Shown here: in pieces, positions 1-5,651 of the stretch
How the letters are laid out: each line of letters opens with the position of its first letter
How positions within the stretch are numbered: position 1 is the stretch's first letter
DNA from: Clostridiales bacterium UBA8960
Lineage (GTDB): Bacteria > Bacillota > Clostridia > Peptostreptococcales > Acidaminobacteraceae
Direction: 5' to 3'
Length of the DNA: 5,984 bases
Assembly (NCBI GenBank): GCA_003482695.1
Contig: DMYC01000341.1
Span: forward strand, 1,674-7,657
Notes under the pieces: generated by a model
What the model saw: only the letters and a program-made list of their open reading frames with translations
Databases searched by the model: none
What the model was told of the DNA's origin: nothing
Program-made: the position numbers and the translations under genes

Positions 1-977
1 GGTTCATTAGACGATTCTGCTTCAGCGATGGTGCCTTGATCATTATTTGAAAAACGAATCTCGCGCAAAGTTTCATAACTAAAGGCGAATGATATGCCAA
101 GTGTCAAGAACAAGATTGTCGCAAGGACAAGGCTGTTTTTACGTATAAGCGGCAAGTAATCCGTGTGCTTGAGTGCGCGTTCAAATGCAAATATGTCTTT
201 GAATCTGTTTTCCGGGTCAAAGGCTAAGCAGCGCTCAATAGCGAGTGCAAGGCGCTTGTTGATGACCGGATTTTTCTCGAGGCACGACTTCATGATGTCA
301 GTCTTGATGCTGGGTTCGTTACCCGTTACGGCGAAATAAAGAGTTGCACCGAGTGAAAAGAGGTCGGAACGCACATCCGTTTGACGATAGCCATACTGCT
401 CAGGTGATGTGTAACCGTGAGACATGACAAAGAACGTGTCTGCACGTTTTGTGTTGCCCGTTTGGCGCATCGTTTCGATATCAATCAGCGTAATTTTAAA
501 ATCTCGATCGGTTGAGTCGTCCTCCACGATGATATTTGATGGCTTTAGATCTCTAAAAATCAAAGGTTCTGACCTGTCATGAAGGTATTTGAACGCGGAG
601 ATGAGCTGTTTGGTGAGAGCGCCAACTTTTTGAAGATTAAGTGGTCCATTTGCCTCAATGTATTTATGTAAATCCATGCCTTCAACATAGGGCTTAATAA
701 TGTAGTGAAATTTTTCAGTTTCGTAGTGCGCAGACATCGTTACGATATTTTCATGCTTGAGTTTGATGAGCCTTTTAAAATCAAATGTGATGCCATCCGT
801 TTTTCTAATGGCTTTTAAAGTGAAACGCTCGTTCGTGAAGCGGTTTCGAACCATATAGACCGAACTGATATCCCCAGATATTATTTGATTTTCAGTTTGA
901 TACTGATCTATGATCGGTGATGCATGTATGCTGCTATGTAAGTCAAATTCAGGTGAGTTTTCAAATGCAATTGGCAT
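1..977 (-). CDS. Transmembrane Ser/Thr protein kinase homologue, 3' end outside window
   Basis: This is an open frame of 325 codons from ATG at 977 that runs off the window edge; I translated it by hand. A Hanks-type kinase domain fills about residues 28-265. The ATP lysine is in TLKAI (K55), the catalytic loop is FRDLKPSN (R142, D143, K145, N148), and the magnesium-loop aspartate sits in LIDIE (D166). The P+1/APE region is SPEQYG (191-196), followed by SDLFSLG (D205) and the conserved arginine in DPENRF (R258). One hydrophobic segment (about 281-300) follows the kinase, so the expected layout is a cytoplasmic kinase with a C-terminal extracytoplasmic region, of which 25 residues are visible. 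The glycine loop is degenerate (SGDISSV), Asp66 sits where the helix-C glutamate is expected, and DFG reads DIE. AGGAG lies 9 bases before the ATG. It may be a divergent active kinase or a pseudokinase. The substrate and any sensor domain are unknown. Confidence 0.88.
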   Translation of the reverse strand, partial: MPIAFENSPEFDLHSSIHASPIIDQYQTENQIISGDISSVYMVRNRFTNERFTLKAIRKTDGITFDFKRLIKLKHENIVTMSAHYETEKFHYIIKPYVEGMDLHKYIEANGPLNLQKVGALTKQLISAFKYLHDRSEPLIFRDLKPSNIIVEDDSTDRDFKITLIDIETMRQTGNTKRADTFFVMSHGYTSPEQYGYRQTDVRSDLFSLGATLYFAVTGNEPSIKTDIMKSCLEKNPVINKRLALAIERCLAFDPENRFKDIFAFERALKHTDYLPLIRKNSLVLATILFLTLGISFAFSYETLREIRFSNNDQGTIAEAESSNE

Positions 978-1013
978 AAATTTATTCTCCTACATGTTAT
1001 ATTCACAAAGAGC

Positions 1014-1042
1014 ATTATATCATAAAAGTTAAATTATGTGAA
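1014..1042 (-). promoter_or_regulatory. Sigma-A-type promoter for the kinase gene
   Basis: On the minus strand TTCACA (1042-1037) is followed by a 17-base spacer and a perfect TATAAT (1019-1014). The -35 differs from TTGACA at one position. The predicted start is near 1007, giving a leader of about 30 bases that contains the AGGAG site. The kinase therefore appears to be transcribed independently of the TRAP operon upstream. No experimental start is known. Confidence 0.75.
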
Positions 1043-1071
1043 CTAAACCATGATGATGGATATACTGTCCA

Positions 1072-1136
1072 GGAGTGATCAGGGGGTCGGACCCCGTGAT
1101 CATTATGATCATGGGGTCCGACCCCCTGATCACTCC
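1072..1136. repeat. 65-bp nested palindrome, REP/MITE-like intergenic element
   Basis: Bases 1072-1103 pair with 1136-1105 around a centre at 1104, with a single mismatch (G1096 opposite T1112). Each half is also a palindrome: 1076-1102 is centred on 1089, 1106-1132 is centred on 1119, and each has one central mismatch pair. Each half has TGATCA at both ends and a core of GGGGTC, one base, then GACCCC. The right half is the inverted copy of the left with one difference. There is no T-run after the hairpin on either strand, so it is not an intrinsic terminator. The element is GC-rich in AT-rich surroundings, between the TRAP terminator and the kinase promoter. Outer sequences 1066-1073 and 1141-1148 match as inverted repeats at 7 of 8 positions. 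Its identity as a dispersed repeat is an inference from structure. Confidence 0.85.
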
Positions 1137-1165
1137 CCACCCTGGTCACGCCCTTAACTTTTGAC

Positions 1166-1200
1166 AAAAAAAAATCATGGGAATCAAATCCCATGATTTT
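1166..1200 (-). terminator. Intrinsic terminator of the TRAP operon
   Basis: A perfect 12-bp stem (1200-1189 with 1182-1171) and a 6-base loop are followed on the minus strand by a run of nine T (1174-1166), of which four lie in the stem. It begins 22 bases after the stop codon of the permease, so it should end the transporter transcript. The run of A before the stem allows only weak function in the plus direction, where no gene needs it. Confidence 0.9.
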
Positions 1201-1222
1201 AAATTAAGAAGGGTGAACCTAA

Positions 1223-3166
1223 TTAAGCAATCGCTAAACTTCTGCTCTTTTTAATCTGAAATAGAATCGTCGCAGCTAAGATGACTGTACCGATGCCATT
1301 GAATAACAAGCTTGTTGTAACGAGCATGACGCCTCCAGCCATAAACGCGACGCGTTCAACTGGATTCATGGTTGTTCTAAAGTATCCAGTAAGACCTGAT
1401 GCTACTGCGATGATACCAATAAGTGCAGTTGCAACGATGAATACTAAGTGGAAAAACGTAACGTCAATCATCAATAGCTCTGGGCTATAGACGAAAATAT
1501 ACGGAATGATAAAGGCTGCTATTGCCAGTCGCGAGGCTTGAAGACCCGTTCGCATCGGTTCGGATTTTGCCACACCGGACGCTGCCACAGCTGCAAGTGC
1601 AACTGGAGGCGTTACGTCTGCGATGATGCCGAAATAGAATGCAAACATATGCGCTGCAAGAACTGGAACCCCTAATATAACAAGTGCAGGTGCTGCGATC
1701 GTCGACGTGATAACATAGTTAGCCGTCGTTGGAACGCCAATACCTAGAATAATTGAAGTGATCATCGTGAAGACCAACGTCAAGAACAAGTTGCCATTTG
1801 CGATACTAACGAGAAGTGAACCCATTTTAAGGCCTAAACCTGTTTGAGTTACAACGCCGATGATGATACCCGCCGTCGCACATGCAGCTACAACCGTTAT
1901 TGCACTTCTTGCACCGTCTACGAGGCCCATTAAAATTTCCTTAATCGACAATCTCGTATCTTTTCTAAACGATGACACGATGATTGATGATGCAATAGCG
2001 CCAAGTGCCGCTCTGATTGGTGTATATCCAGAAACAAGAAGATAGATAACGATAATGATCGGAAGCATCAAATGACCACGTTCTCTTATAACCTTACCCG
2101 CTTTAGGCAATTGATCTTTCGGCATACCTTTTAACCCTTGCTTCTTAGCTTCATAATGCACACCTGCCCACACGCCAAAGTAGTATAGGAGCGCCGGAAT
2201 AACAGCGGCTGCTATGATATTGACATATGGTGTGTTCGTGAACTCTGCCATAAGGAACGCTGCAGCACCCATGATCGGTGGCATGAGCTGTCCACCAGTG
2301 GAAGCAGTTGCCTCGACGGCACCCGCAAATTCTGGTTTATAACCGAGCTTTTTCATCATCGGTATGGTGAAACTACCTGTACCAACGACGTTTGCGACTG
2401 AAGAACCCGATAAAGTACCCATTGTCGCTGATGAGATAACCGCAACTTTTGCAGGGCCACCAGGTGCAGCGCCAGCAATGGAATTCGATATATCGATAAA
2501 GAATTCGCCCATACCCGTTTTACCAAGATAAGCGCCAAAAAGTAAGAACATGAATATAAACGTGGAGGAAACGCCGATCGGTAAACCGAAGATGCCCTCT
2601 GTCGTATAATACAAATGCTGAACAAGGTTTGGTACTTTTACACCCCTGTGCGCAAGTGGACCAGGAATATATCGGCCAAATAACGCATAAGCGATAAACA
2701 CAAGTGCGATGATGACCATCGGCCAACCGATGACTCTACGCGCTGCTTCAAGTACCAACAAAATCGCTATAACCCCTACGATCATATCTGTTTGACTCAC
2801 ACGACCCGCTCTAAAGACGAGTTCGGCATAGTTAAAGTAGACATATAGACAAACAAACGCCGCAACACCCGCGAGGAACACATCAAACGGATGAAGTTTT
2901 GTTCTAGAAAATTTCTTTGATGATGGGTACAAAATATAGACTAGGGTAAGTCCGAACGCAAGGGAAATCGAACGCTGCAACATCGCGTCTAGTACACCGA
3001 AAATCGCCGTATACAGCTGAAACAAAGAAAAAGCTCCAAGTAAACCTATGAGTAATTTTCCTTGAATCCCGCTTAGAACCCTATAGTCTGAACCTTTGTC
3101 ATATTTTCTGAGTAGCTCGTCCGCAGACGTATCTATCACTGGTTTTTTCTCATTTAAGTCAGACAT
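1223..3166 (-). CDS. TRAP transporter fused membrane permease, TAXI type (DctQ-DctM fusion)
   Basis: This 647-residue polytopic inner-membrane protein is the translocation subunit of a tripartite ATP-independent periplasmic (TRAP) transporter, which imports organic acids or amino acids with a cation gradient. An N-terminal set of helices (about 35-165) corresponds to the small DctQ-like subunit. Residues from about 195 onward form the large DctM-like subunit. Family hallmarks are clear: SGSSVANVVGTG (253-264), AVEATASTGGQLMPP (283-297), GIGVPTTANY (475-484) and ADVTPPVALAA (516-526). These match the fused 4TM/12TM permeases that accompany TAXI binding proteins, and the length is normal. The N-terminal 30 residues are hydrophilic and probably cytoplasmic. 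GGAAGG lies upstream of the ATG and the gene starts 14 bases after the DUF1850 gene, so the two are co-transcribed. The substrate cannot be read from sequence. Confidence 0.95.
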   Translation of the reverse strand: MSDLNEKKPVIDTSADELLRKYDKGSDYRVLSGIQGKLLIGLLGAFSLFQLYTAIFGVLDAMLQRSISLAFGLTLVYILYPSSKKFSRTKLHPFDVFLAGVAAFVCLYVYFNYAELVFRAGRVSQTDMIVGVIAILLVLEAARRVIGWPMVIIALVFIAYALFGRYIPGPLAHRGVKVPNLVQHLYYTTEGIFGLPIGVSSTFIFMFLLFGAYLGKTGMGEFFIDISNSIAGAAPGGPAKVAVISSATMGTLSGSSVANVVGTGSFTIPMMKKLGYKPEFAGAVEATASTGGQLMPPIMGAAAFLMAEFTNTPYVNIIAAAVIPALLYYFGVWAGVHYEAKKQGLKGMPKDQLPKAGKVIRERGHLMLPIIIVIYLLVSGYTPIRAALGAIASSIIVSSFRKDTRLSIKEILMGLVDGARSAITVVAACATAGIIIGVVTQTGLGLKMGSLLVSIANGNLFLTLVFTMITSIILGIGVPTTANYVITSTIAAPALVILGVPVLAAHMFAFYFGIIADVTPPVALAAVAASGVAKSEPMRTGLQASRLAIAAFIIPYIFVYSPELLMIDVTFFHLVFIVATALIGIIAVASGLTGYFRTTMNPVERVAFMAGGVMLVTTSLLFNGIGTVILAATILFQIKKSRSLAIA

Positions 3167-3180
3167 GACACCGTTCCTTC

Positions 3181-3750
3181 CTATAACACAACCTGAAAGT
3201 TGCCGATTAGAAATACTTTTTTTCGGATTGCATAAATTTTAATAATGTGCGTGTTATTAAGTCTACCTTCATCAGAACTGATGATCTTTTCAAATGCTTC
3301 ACTTCCAACGATGATAGTATCTTCGCTGAATAATTCCGTAATATAACTTGTTTCGCCATTCACCGTAATCGTGTGTTTCGGTATGGGTGAGATGACCATG
3401 TTTATTGTTTCAAATGTTCGATTCAAATATAAAATAAACTTACCCTCTATTATCTCAAAATCCGTATCTTCCAGTTGTTCATAGGGAAGACCTACTCCAA
3501 AAGACTCATAAATGGTCTTTTGGAGTATGAGGTCATTTTGTGCATTGATTGAAAAAAACTCATCCACAGGTGTCAGCAAAACGGAGTGTGTATAACCGAG
3601 TTCAAACAGTCCGTCCGCCGGATAAAACACATGTTTCTCACCCGACTTTTGCTCTTCAAGAATCAAAACCGTGCGTTCCTTCATTCCTGTGAACAATAAG
3701 ATTGCCACTAATATCAAACTGAGTGCTATGATGACAACTTTTCTGATCAA
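3181..3750 (-). CDS. DUF1850 family protein of a TAXI-TRAP operon, TTG start
   Basis: This 189-residue protein has a single N-terminal membrane segment (about 4-21) and a probable extracytoplasmic domain. The DUF1850 signature is visible as YTHSVLLTPVDE (53-64) and YESFGVGLP (81-89). Members of this family are typically found beside TAXI-type TRAP genes, and their function is not established. The frame begins with TTG at 3750. The next in-frame ATG is codon 23, which would remove the whole membrane segment, so TTG is the better start even though its upstream AAGGGAAG (3760-3753) sits close and is a modest ribosome binding site. The gene lies 31 bases after the binding-protein gene and 14 before the permease, with no promoter or terminator between. 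Weak initiation would give less of this protein than of the binding protein. A role as transporter accessory or as an assembly or substrate-transfer factor is inference. Confidence 0.85.
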   Translation of the reverse strand: MIRKVVIIALSLILVAILLFTGMKERTVLILEEQKSGEKHVFYPADGLFELGYTHSVLLTPVDEFFSINAQNDLILQKTIYESFGVGLPYEQLEDTDFEIIEGKFILYLNRTFETINMVISPIPKHTITVNGETSYITELFSEDTIIVGSEAFEKIISSDEGRLNNTHIIKIYAIRKKVFLIGNFQVVL

Positions 3751-3781
3751 AACTTCCCTTCTCTCTATATAACTTTAAATA

Positions 3782-4810
3782 TTATTCGTTAAAGTATCTA
3801 AATGCGCCTGGGTGCATTTCAATAGGCATCGCTTCGTCAGCAGTTTCCTTAGTGATGAACTTACCAACGTTGTGAGCTAAGATTACTCTATCAAGGTTTT
3901 CGTAAATTTGCTTCGTAAGTGCATAAGCTAAGTCGTCAGACATTTCTGAAGATACACAAAGCATAGACTTAACTGTAAGTGATTGAACGTCTGAAGTTTG
4001 TCCCTTGTAAGTGTTTGCAGGGATAATGAAGTCTGTAAAGAATGGGTAGTCGTTTTTAAGTGTTGCAGCGACATCGCCTTCGATTGCAACGATAAATACA
4101 TCGTTTTGTGCAGATAAATCTTGAATCGCAGCTGTTGGGATACCAGCTGTTAAGAATGCTGCATCAACTTGCTTATCTTTAAGACCTGAAGAAGCTTCAG
4201 CAAATGATAAGAATTTAGGGTTGATGTCTTTTTCGAAATCCATACCTGCTGCTGCGATGATTTGTCTTGCGTTTGCTTCAACGCCTGAACCGATCGCGCC
4301 AACTGCGATATTTTTACCTTTAAGGTCTGCTACTGATTTGATGTTAGGATCTGTTGTAACGATTTGAAGTGGCTCAGAGTAAAGTGTTGCTAAACCTCTA
4401 AGTTTGTCAAATGCAGCGCCTTCAAACATTTTCTCGCCATTGAATGCATAGTAAGCGGTGTCATTTTGAACGATAACCACTTCAACTTCGCCATCGATTA
4501 GCAAGTTGATGTTTGCTACAGATGCGCCTGTTGATTGTGCAGTTGCGTTAATGCCCTTGATGTTGTTGTTCCAGATTTCTGCGAACGCGCCACCAAGTGG
4601 GAAGTACGTACCAGCTGTTCCGCCAGTACCGATGTTAACGAACACGTTATTGAATTCAGGATCTGCTGCTTCAGTTGCTGCTGCAGTTGTTTCAGCCGCA
4701 GCTGTAGTTGCTGGTGCTTCTGTAGTCGCTGGCGTTTCTTGCTTTGCACAGCCTGTGACTAATGTGAACATCAACATCAGGATAAGTAACAACGATAATG
4801 CTTTTTTCAT
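3782..4810 (-). CDS. TAXI-family TRAP transporter solute-binding lipoprotein
   Basis: This 342-residue protein has a lipoprotein signal peptide (KK at 2-3, hydrophobic core, lipobox VTGC with Cys21). A low-complexity Thr/Ala/Glu linker (about 25-50) then tethers the binding domain to the outer face of the membrane. TAXI-family (TRAP-associated extracytoplasmic immunogenic) motifs follow: NIGTGGTAGTYFPLGG (59-74), QSTGASVANI (92-101), VGAIGSGVEANARQI (170-184) and the C-terminal MPIEMHPGAFRYF (328-340). It would deliver ligand to the fused permease. Characterised relatives bind glutamate or related dicarboxylates, but the ligand here is not decided by the sequence. AGGAGG sits 5 bases before the ATG, the strongest ribosome binding site of the operon. 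That fits a binding protein made in excess over the permease. Confidence 0.95.
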   Translation of the reverse strand: MKKALSLLLILMLMFTLVTGCAKQETPATTEAPATTAAAETTAAATEAADPEFNNVFVNIGTGGTAGTYFPLGGAFAEIWNNNIKGINATAQSTGASVANINLLIDGEVEVVIVQNDTAYYAFNGEKMFEGAAFDKLRGLATLYSEPLQIVTTDPNIKSVADLKGKNIAVGAIGSGVEANARQIIAAAGMDFEKDINPKFLSFAEASSGLKDKQVDAAFLTAGIPTAAIQDLSAQNDVFIVAIEGDVAATLKNDYPFFTDFIIPANTYKGQTSDVQSLTVKSMLCVSSEMSDDLAYALTKQIYENLDRVILAHNVGKFITKETADEAMPIEMHPGAFRYFNE

Positions 4811-4855
4811 AAAATCCTCCTGCTCAACTCATAATTTAGTTTTCAACAACCTTTT

Positions 4856-4890
4856 GTATGCCCCCAAACATCATTTAAATGTTCGCATAC
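4856..4890 (-). promoter_or_regulatory. Stem-loop in the TRAP operon leader
   Basis: GTATGC (4856-4861) pairs with GCATAC (4885-4890). An inner stem AACAT/ATGTT (4867-4871 with 4879-4883) is separated from it by an uneven internal loop with a run of C on one side. The structure would lie 45 bases upstream of the binding-protein start codon. The loop region includes the 10-bp palindrome CATTTAAATG (4872-4881), so an alternative reading is a DNA operator. It has no T-run and is not a terminator. Confidence 0.35.
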
Positions 4891-4925
4891 AAGTACATAG
4901 TACTCCTTAGTTATACTACTATACC

Positions 4926-4962
4926 TACATAAACCTACAAAATGTTACATAAAACTACAAAA
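4926..4962 (-). repeat. Tandem 17-bp direct repeats with TGTA every 10 bp, probable regulator site
   Basis: On the minus strand the 17-base unit TTTTGTAGTTTTATGTA (4962-4946) is repeated 20 bases later as TTTTGTAGGTTTATGTA (4942-4926), with one difference. Each unit holds two TGTA motifs, so four occur at exact 10-base steps (plus-strand TACA starting at 4926, 4936, 4946 and 4956). A fifth lies at 4969, 13 bases away. Repeats one helical turn apart lie on the same face of DNA, as expected for cooperative binding of a regulator such as an OmpR/PhoB-type response regulator. The regulator is not in the window. The array is 117-153 bases upstream of the binding-protein start codon. Confidence 0.55.
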
Positions 4963-4966
4963 TTTA

Positions 4967-4995
4967 TTTACAATTTGTTCACACGGCTGTGACAA
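4967..4995 (-). promoter_or_regulatory. Weaker candidate promoter for the TRAP operon
   Basis: TTGTCA (4995-4990), a 17-base spacer and TGTAAA (4972-4967) form a plausible but imperfect sigma-A promoter with 5 and 4 of 6 consensus matches. Transcription would begin near 4960, inside the tandem repeat array, which would then act as a downstream operator. Other -10-like hexamers, TATAGT (4923-4918) and TATAAC (4915-4910), lie beyond the repeats without a good -35. They would suit an activator-dependent promoter instead. Confidence 0.35.
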
Positions 4996-5010
4996 AGGCT
5001 TAATTTGAAT

Positions 5011-5041
5011 AAAAAATGAATGGACACATCGCCCATTCATT
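5011..5041 (-). terminator. Hairpin plus T-run in front of the TRAP operon: terminator or attenuator
   Basis: A perfect 9-bp stem (5041-5033 with 5023-5015) and a 9-base loop are followed on the minus strand by six T (5016-5011), two of them in the stem. It begins about 12 bases after the start point predicted for the promoter at 5088-5060. It could therefore be a backup terminator for fliW transcripts or a conditional terminator in the TRAP leader. The stem is AT-rich and of modest strength. Confidence 0.5.
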
Positions 5042-5059
5042 CATATTTATTATGAATCT

Positions 5060-5088
5060 ATTATATCCTTCGGTCCATGTTTTATCTA
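5060..5088 (-). promoter_or_regulatory. Candidate sigma-A promoter upstream of the TRAP operon
   Basis: A perfect TATAAT (5065-5060) has TAGATA (5088-5083), with 4 of 6 consensus matches, 17 bases upstream on the minus strand. The -35 directly follows the fliW terminator T-run, which is a common arrangement between adjacent co-oriented transcription units. The predicted start is near 5053. A transcript reaching the binding-protein gene would have a leader of about 240 bases containing the hairpins at 5041-5011 and 4890-4856. Confidence 0.5.
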
Positions 5089-5089
5089 C

Positions 5090-5115
5090 AAAAAAAAGAC
5101 GCAAGATGCGCCTTT
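5090..5115 (-). terminator. Intrinsic terminator downstream of fliW
   Basis: On the minus strand AAAGGCGCA (5115-5107) pairs with TGCGTCTTT (5103-5095) across a 3-base loop. One pair is a G-U wobble in RNA, where the plus-strand RNA would have an A-C mismatch. The T-run continues to 5090, eight in all. It lies 30 bases after the fliW stop codon. The wobble and the T-run direction both indicate termination of minus-strand transcription. Confidence 0.85.
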
Positions 5116-5144
5116 AAAAACGATAAAATAAATGGATCCGTTTG

Positions 5145-5576
5145 CTATGATCTAAAATGCTCGTGCAAACTGAAATTGTCATTGTAAAGTACAACTTGGT
5201 CGCCTTCTCGCGTAGAATAGTTCACAACGATCGGTCCCATCAAGTTGTAAGTGAAGTCTTTGACCTCTCCTGGTATAGTGACGATGCTGTAAATACCGAG
5301 TTCAGAGTTTTCAGAAATACGAAGAATCTGCTCTGTATCCTCGGGGAGATCAAAGGCATAATCGGGTTTAAAAATAAACGGCACTGTTAACACGAACGCC
5401 AATTCTGGATCTTTTAGAGACTGCAACCAAAAGAATGGTACCGGTTCTTCCGTATCATAATTGTTGATGATAGCGAATAGTTTATGATCCTCAAAGCCTC
5501 GAAGCCCATTGGCGAAGTGAATGATATGGTCATCTGGAATATCCAGTTCACCAAAATAACGTGTGTCTAATCTCAC
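5145..5576 (-). CDS. fliW: Flagellar assembly factor FliW
   Basis: FliW is a small cytoplasmic protein that binds flagellin and antagonises the RNA-binding repressor CsrA, linking flagellin levels to translation. With the start chosen here it has 143 residues, near the usual family length. Conserved blocks are TRYFGELDIPDDHIIHFANG (5-24) continuing into GFE (27-29), PFFWLQSLKDPELAF (47-61), and NLMGPIVVN (111-119) followed by DQVVL (126-130). The open frame extends upstream to a TTG at 5627, but the family begins just before the TRYFGE block. GGGAGGT sits 7 bases before a GTG at 5576, so GTG is preferred. No csrA follows; a terminator and an unrelated operon do. The upstream neighbour is a cell-wall peptidase gene 75 bases away. 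I see no convincing promoter in that gap, so fliW may be read through from upstream genes. Confidence 0.9.
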   Translation of the reverse strand: MRLDTRYFGELDIPDDHIIHFANGLRGFEDHKLFAIINNYDTEEPVPFFWLQSLKDPELAFVLTVPFIFKPDYAFDLPEDTEQILRISENSELGIYSIVTIPGEVKDFTYNLMGPIVVNYSTREGDQVVLYNDNFSLHEHFRS

Positions 5577-5583
5577 GATTCGC

Positions 5584-5611
5584 ACCTCCCATGTACAAAA
5601 ATTGAGTACAT
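5584..5611 (-). promoter_or_regulatory. fliW ribosome binding site with adjacent hairpin
   Basis: GGGAGGT (5590-5584) lies 7 bases before the GTG at 5576 and decides the fliW start. Immediately before it, ATGTAC (5611-5606) and GTACAT (5596-5591) form a 6-bp stem with a 9-base loop. The run GTACATGGGAGGT (5596-5584) resembles the CsrA-binding consensus RUACARGGAUGU with an extra base. This is suggestive because CsrA is the FliW partner, but any Shine-Dalgarno sequence contains GGA. Confidence 0.5.
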
Positions 5612-5651
5612 ATATGTGAATACCCAATTTCTGGCGAGTTAATCAGCCAAA

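Noticed and set aside
1072..1136. Large palindrome as an intrinsic terminator
   Set aside because: Neither strand has a T-run after the stem, and the TRAP operon already has a textbook terminator at 1200-1166.
4893..4903. GTAC-ATA-GTAC palindrome in the TRAP leader
   Set aside because: It is too short and AT-rich to separate from chance.
4506..4910. Plus-strand open frame of 134 codons opposite the binding-protein gene
   Set aside because: It is antisense to a clear lipoprotein gene, its composition mirrors the Thr/Ala-rich linker, and it has no recognisable motif.
4979..4992. TCACA-N4-TGTGA inverted repeat resembling a CRP site
   Set aside because: The half-sites are in the opposite order and spacing from the CRP consensus (TGTGA-N6-TCACA), and the match is only five bases per arm.
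5000..5044. A 14-codon leader-peptide frame (ATG at 5044) overlapping the hairpin upstream of the TRAP operon
   Set aside because: It has no Shine-Dalgarno sequence and no run of codons for one amino acid, and a frame this short is expected by chance.
5577..5627. Longer FliW starting at TTG 5627
   Set aside because: It lacks a ribosome binding site, the extra 17 residues do not resemble the family, and the GTG at 5576 has a well-spaced GGGAGGT.
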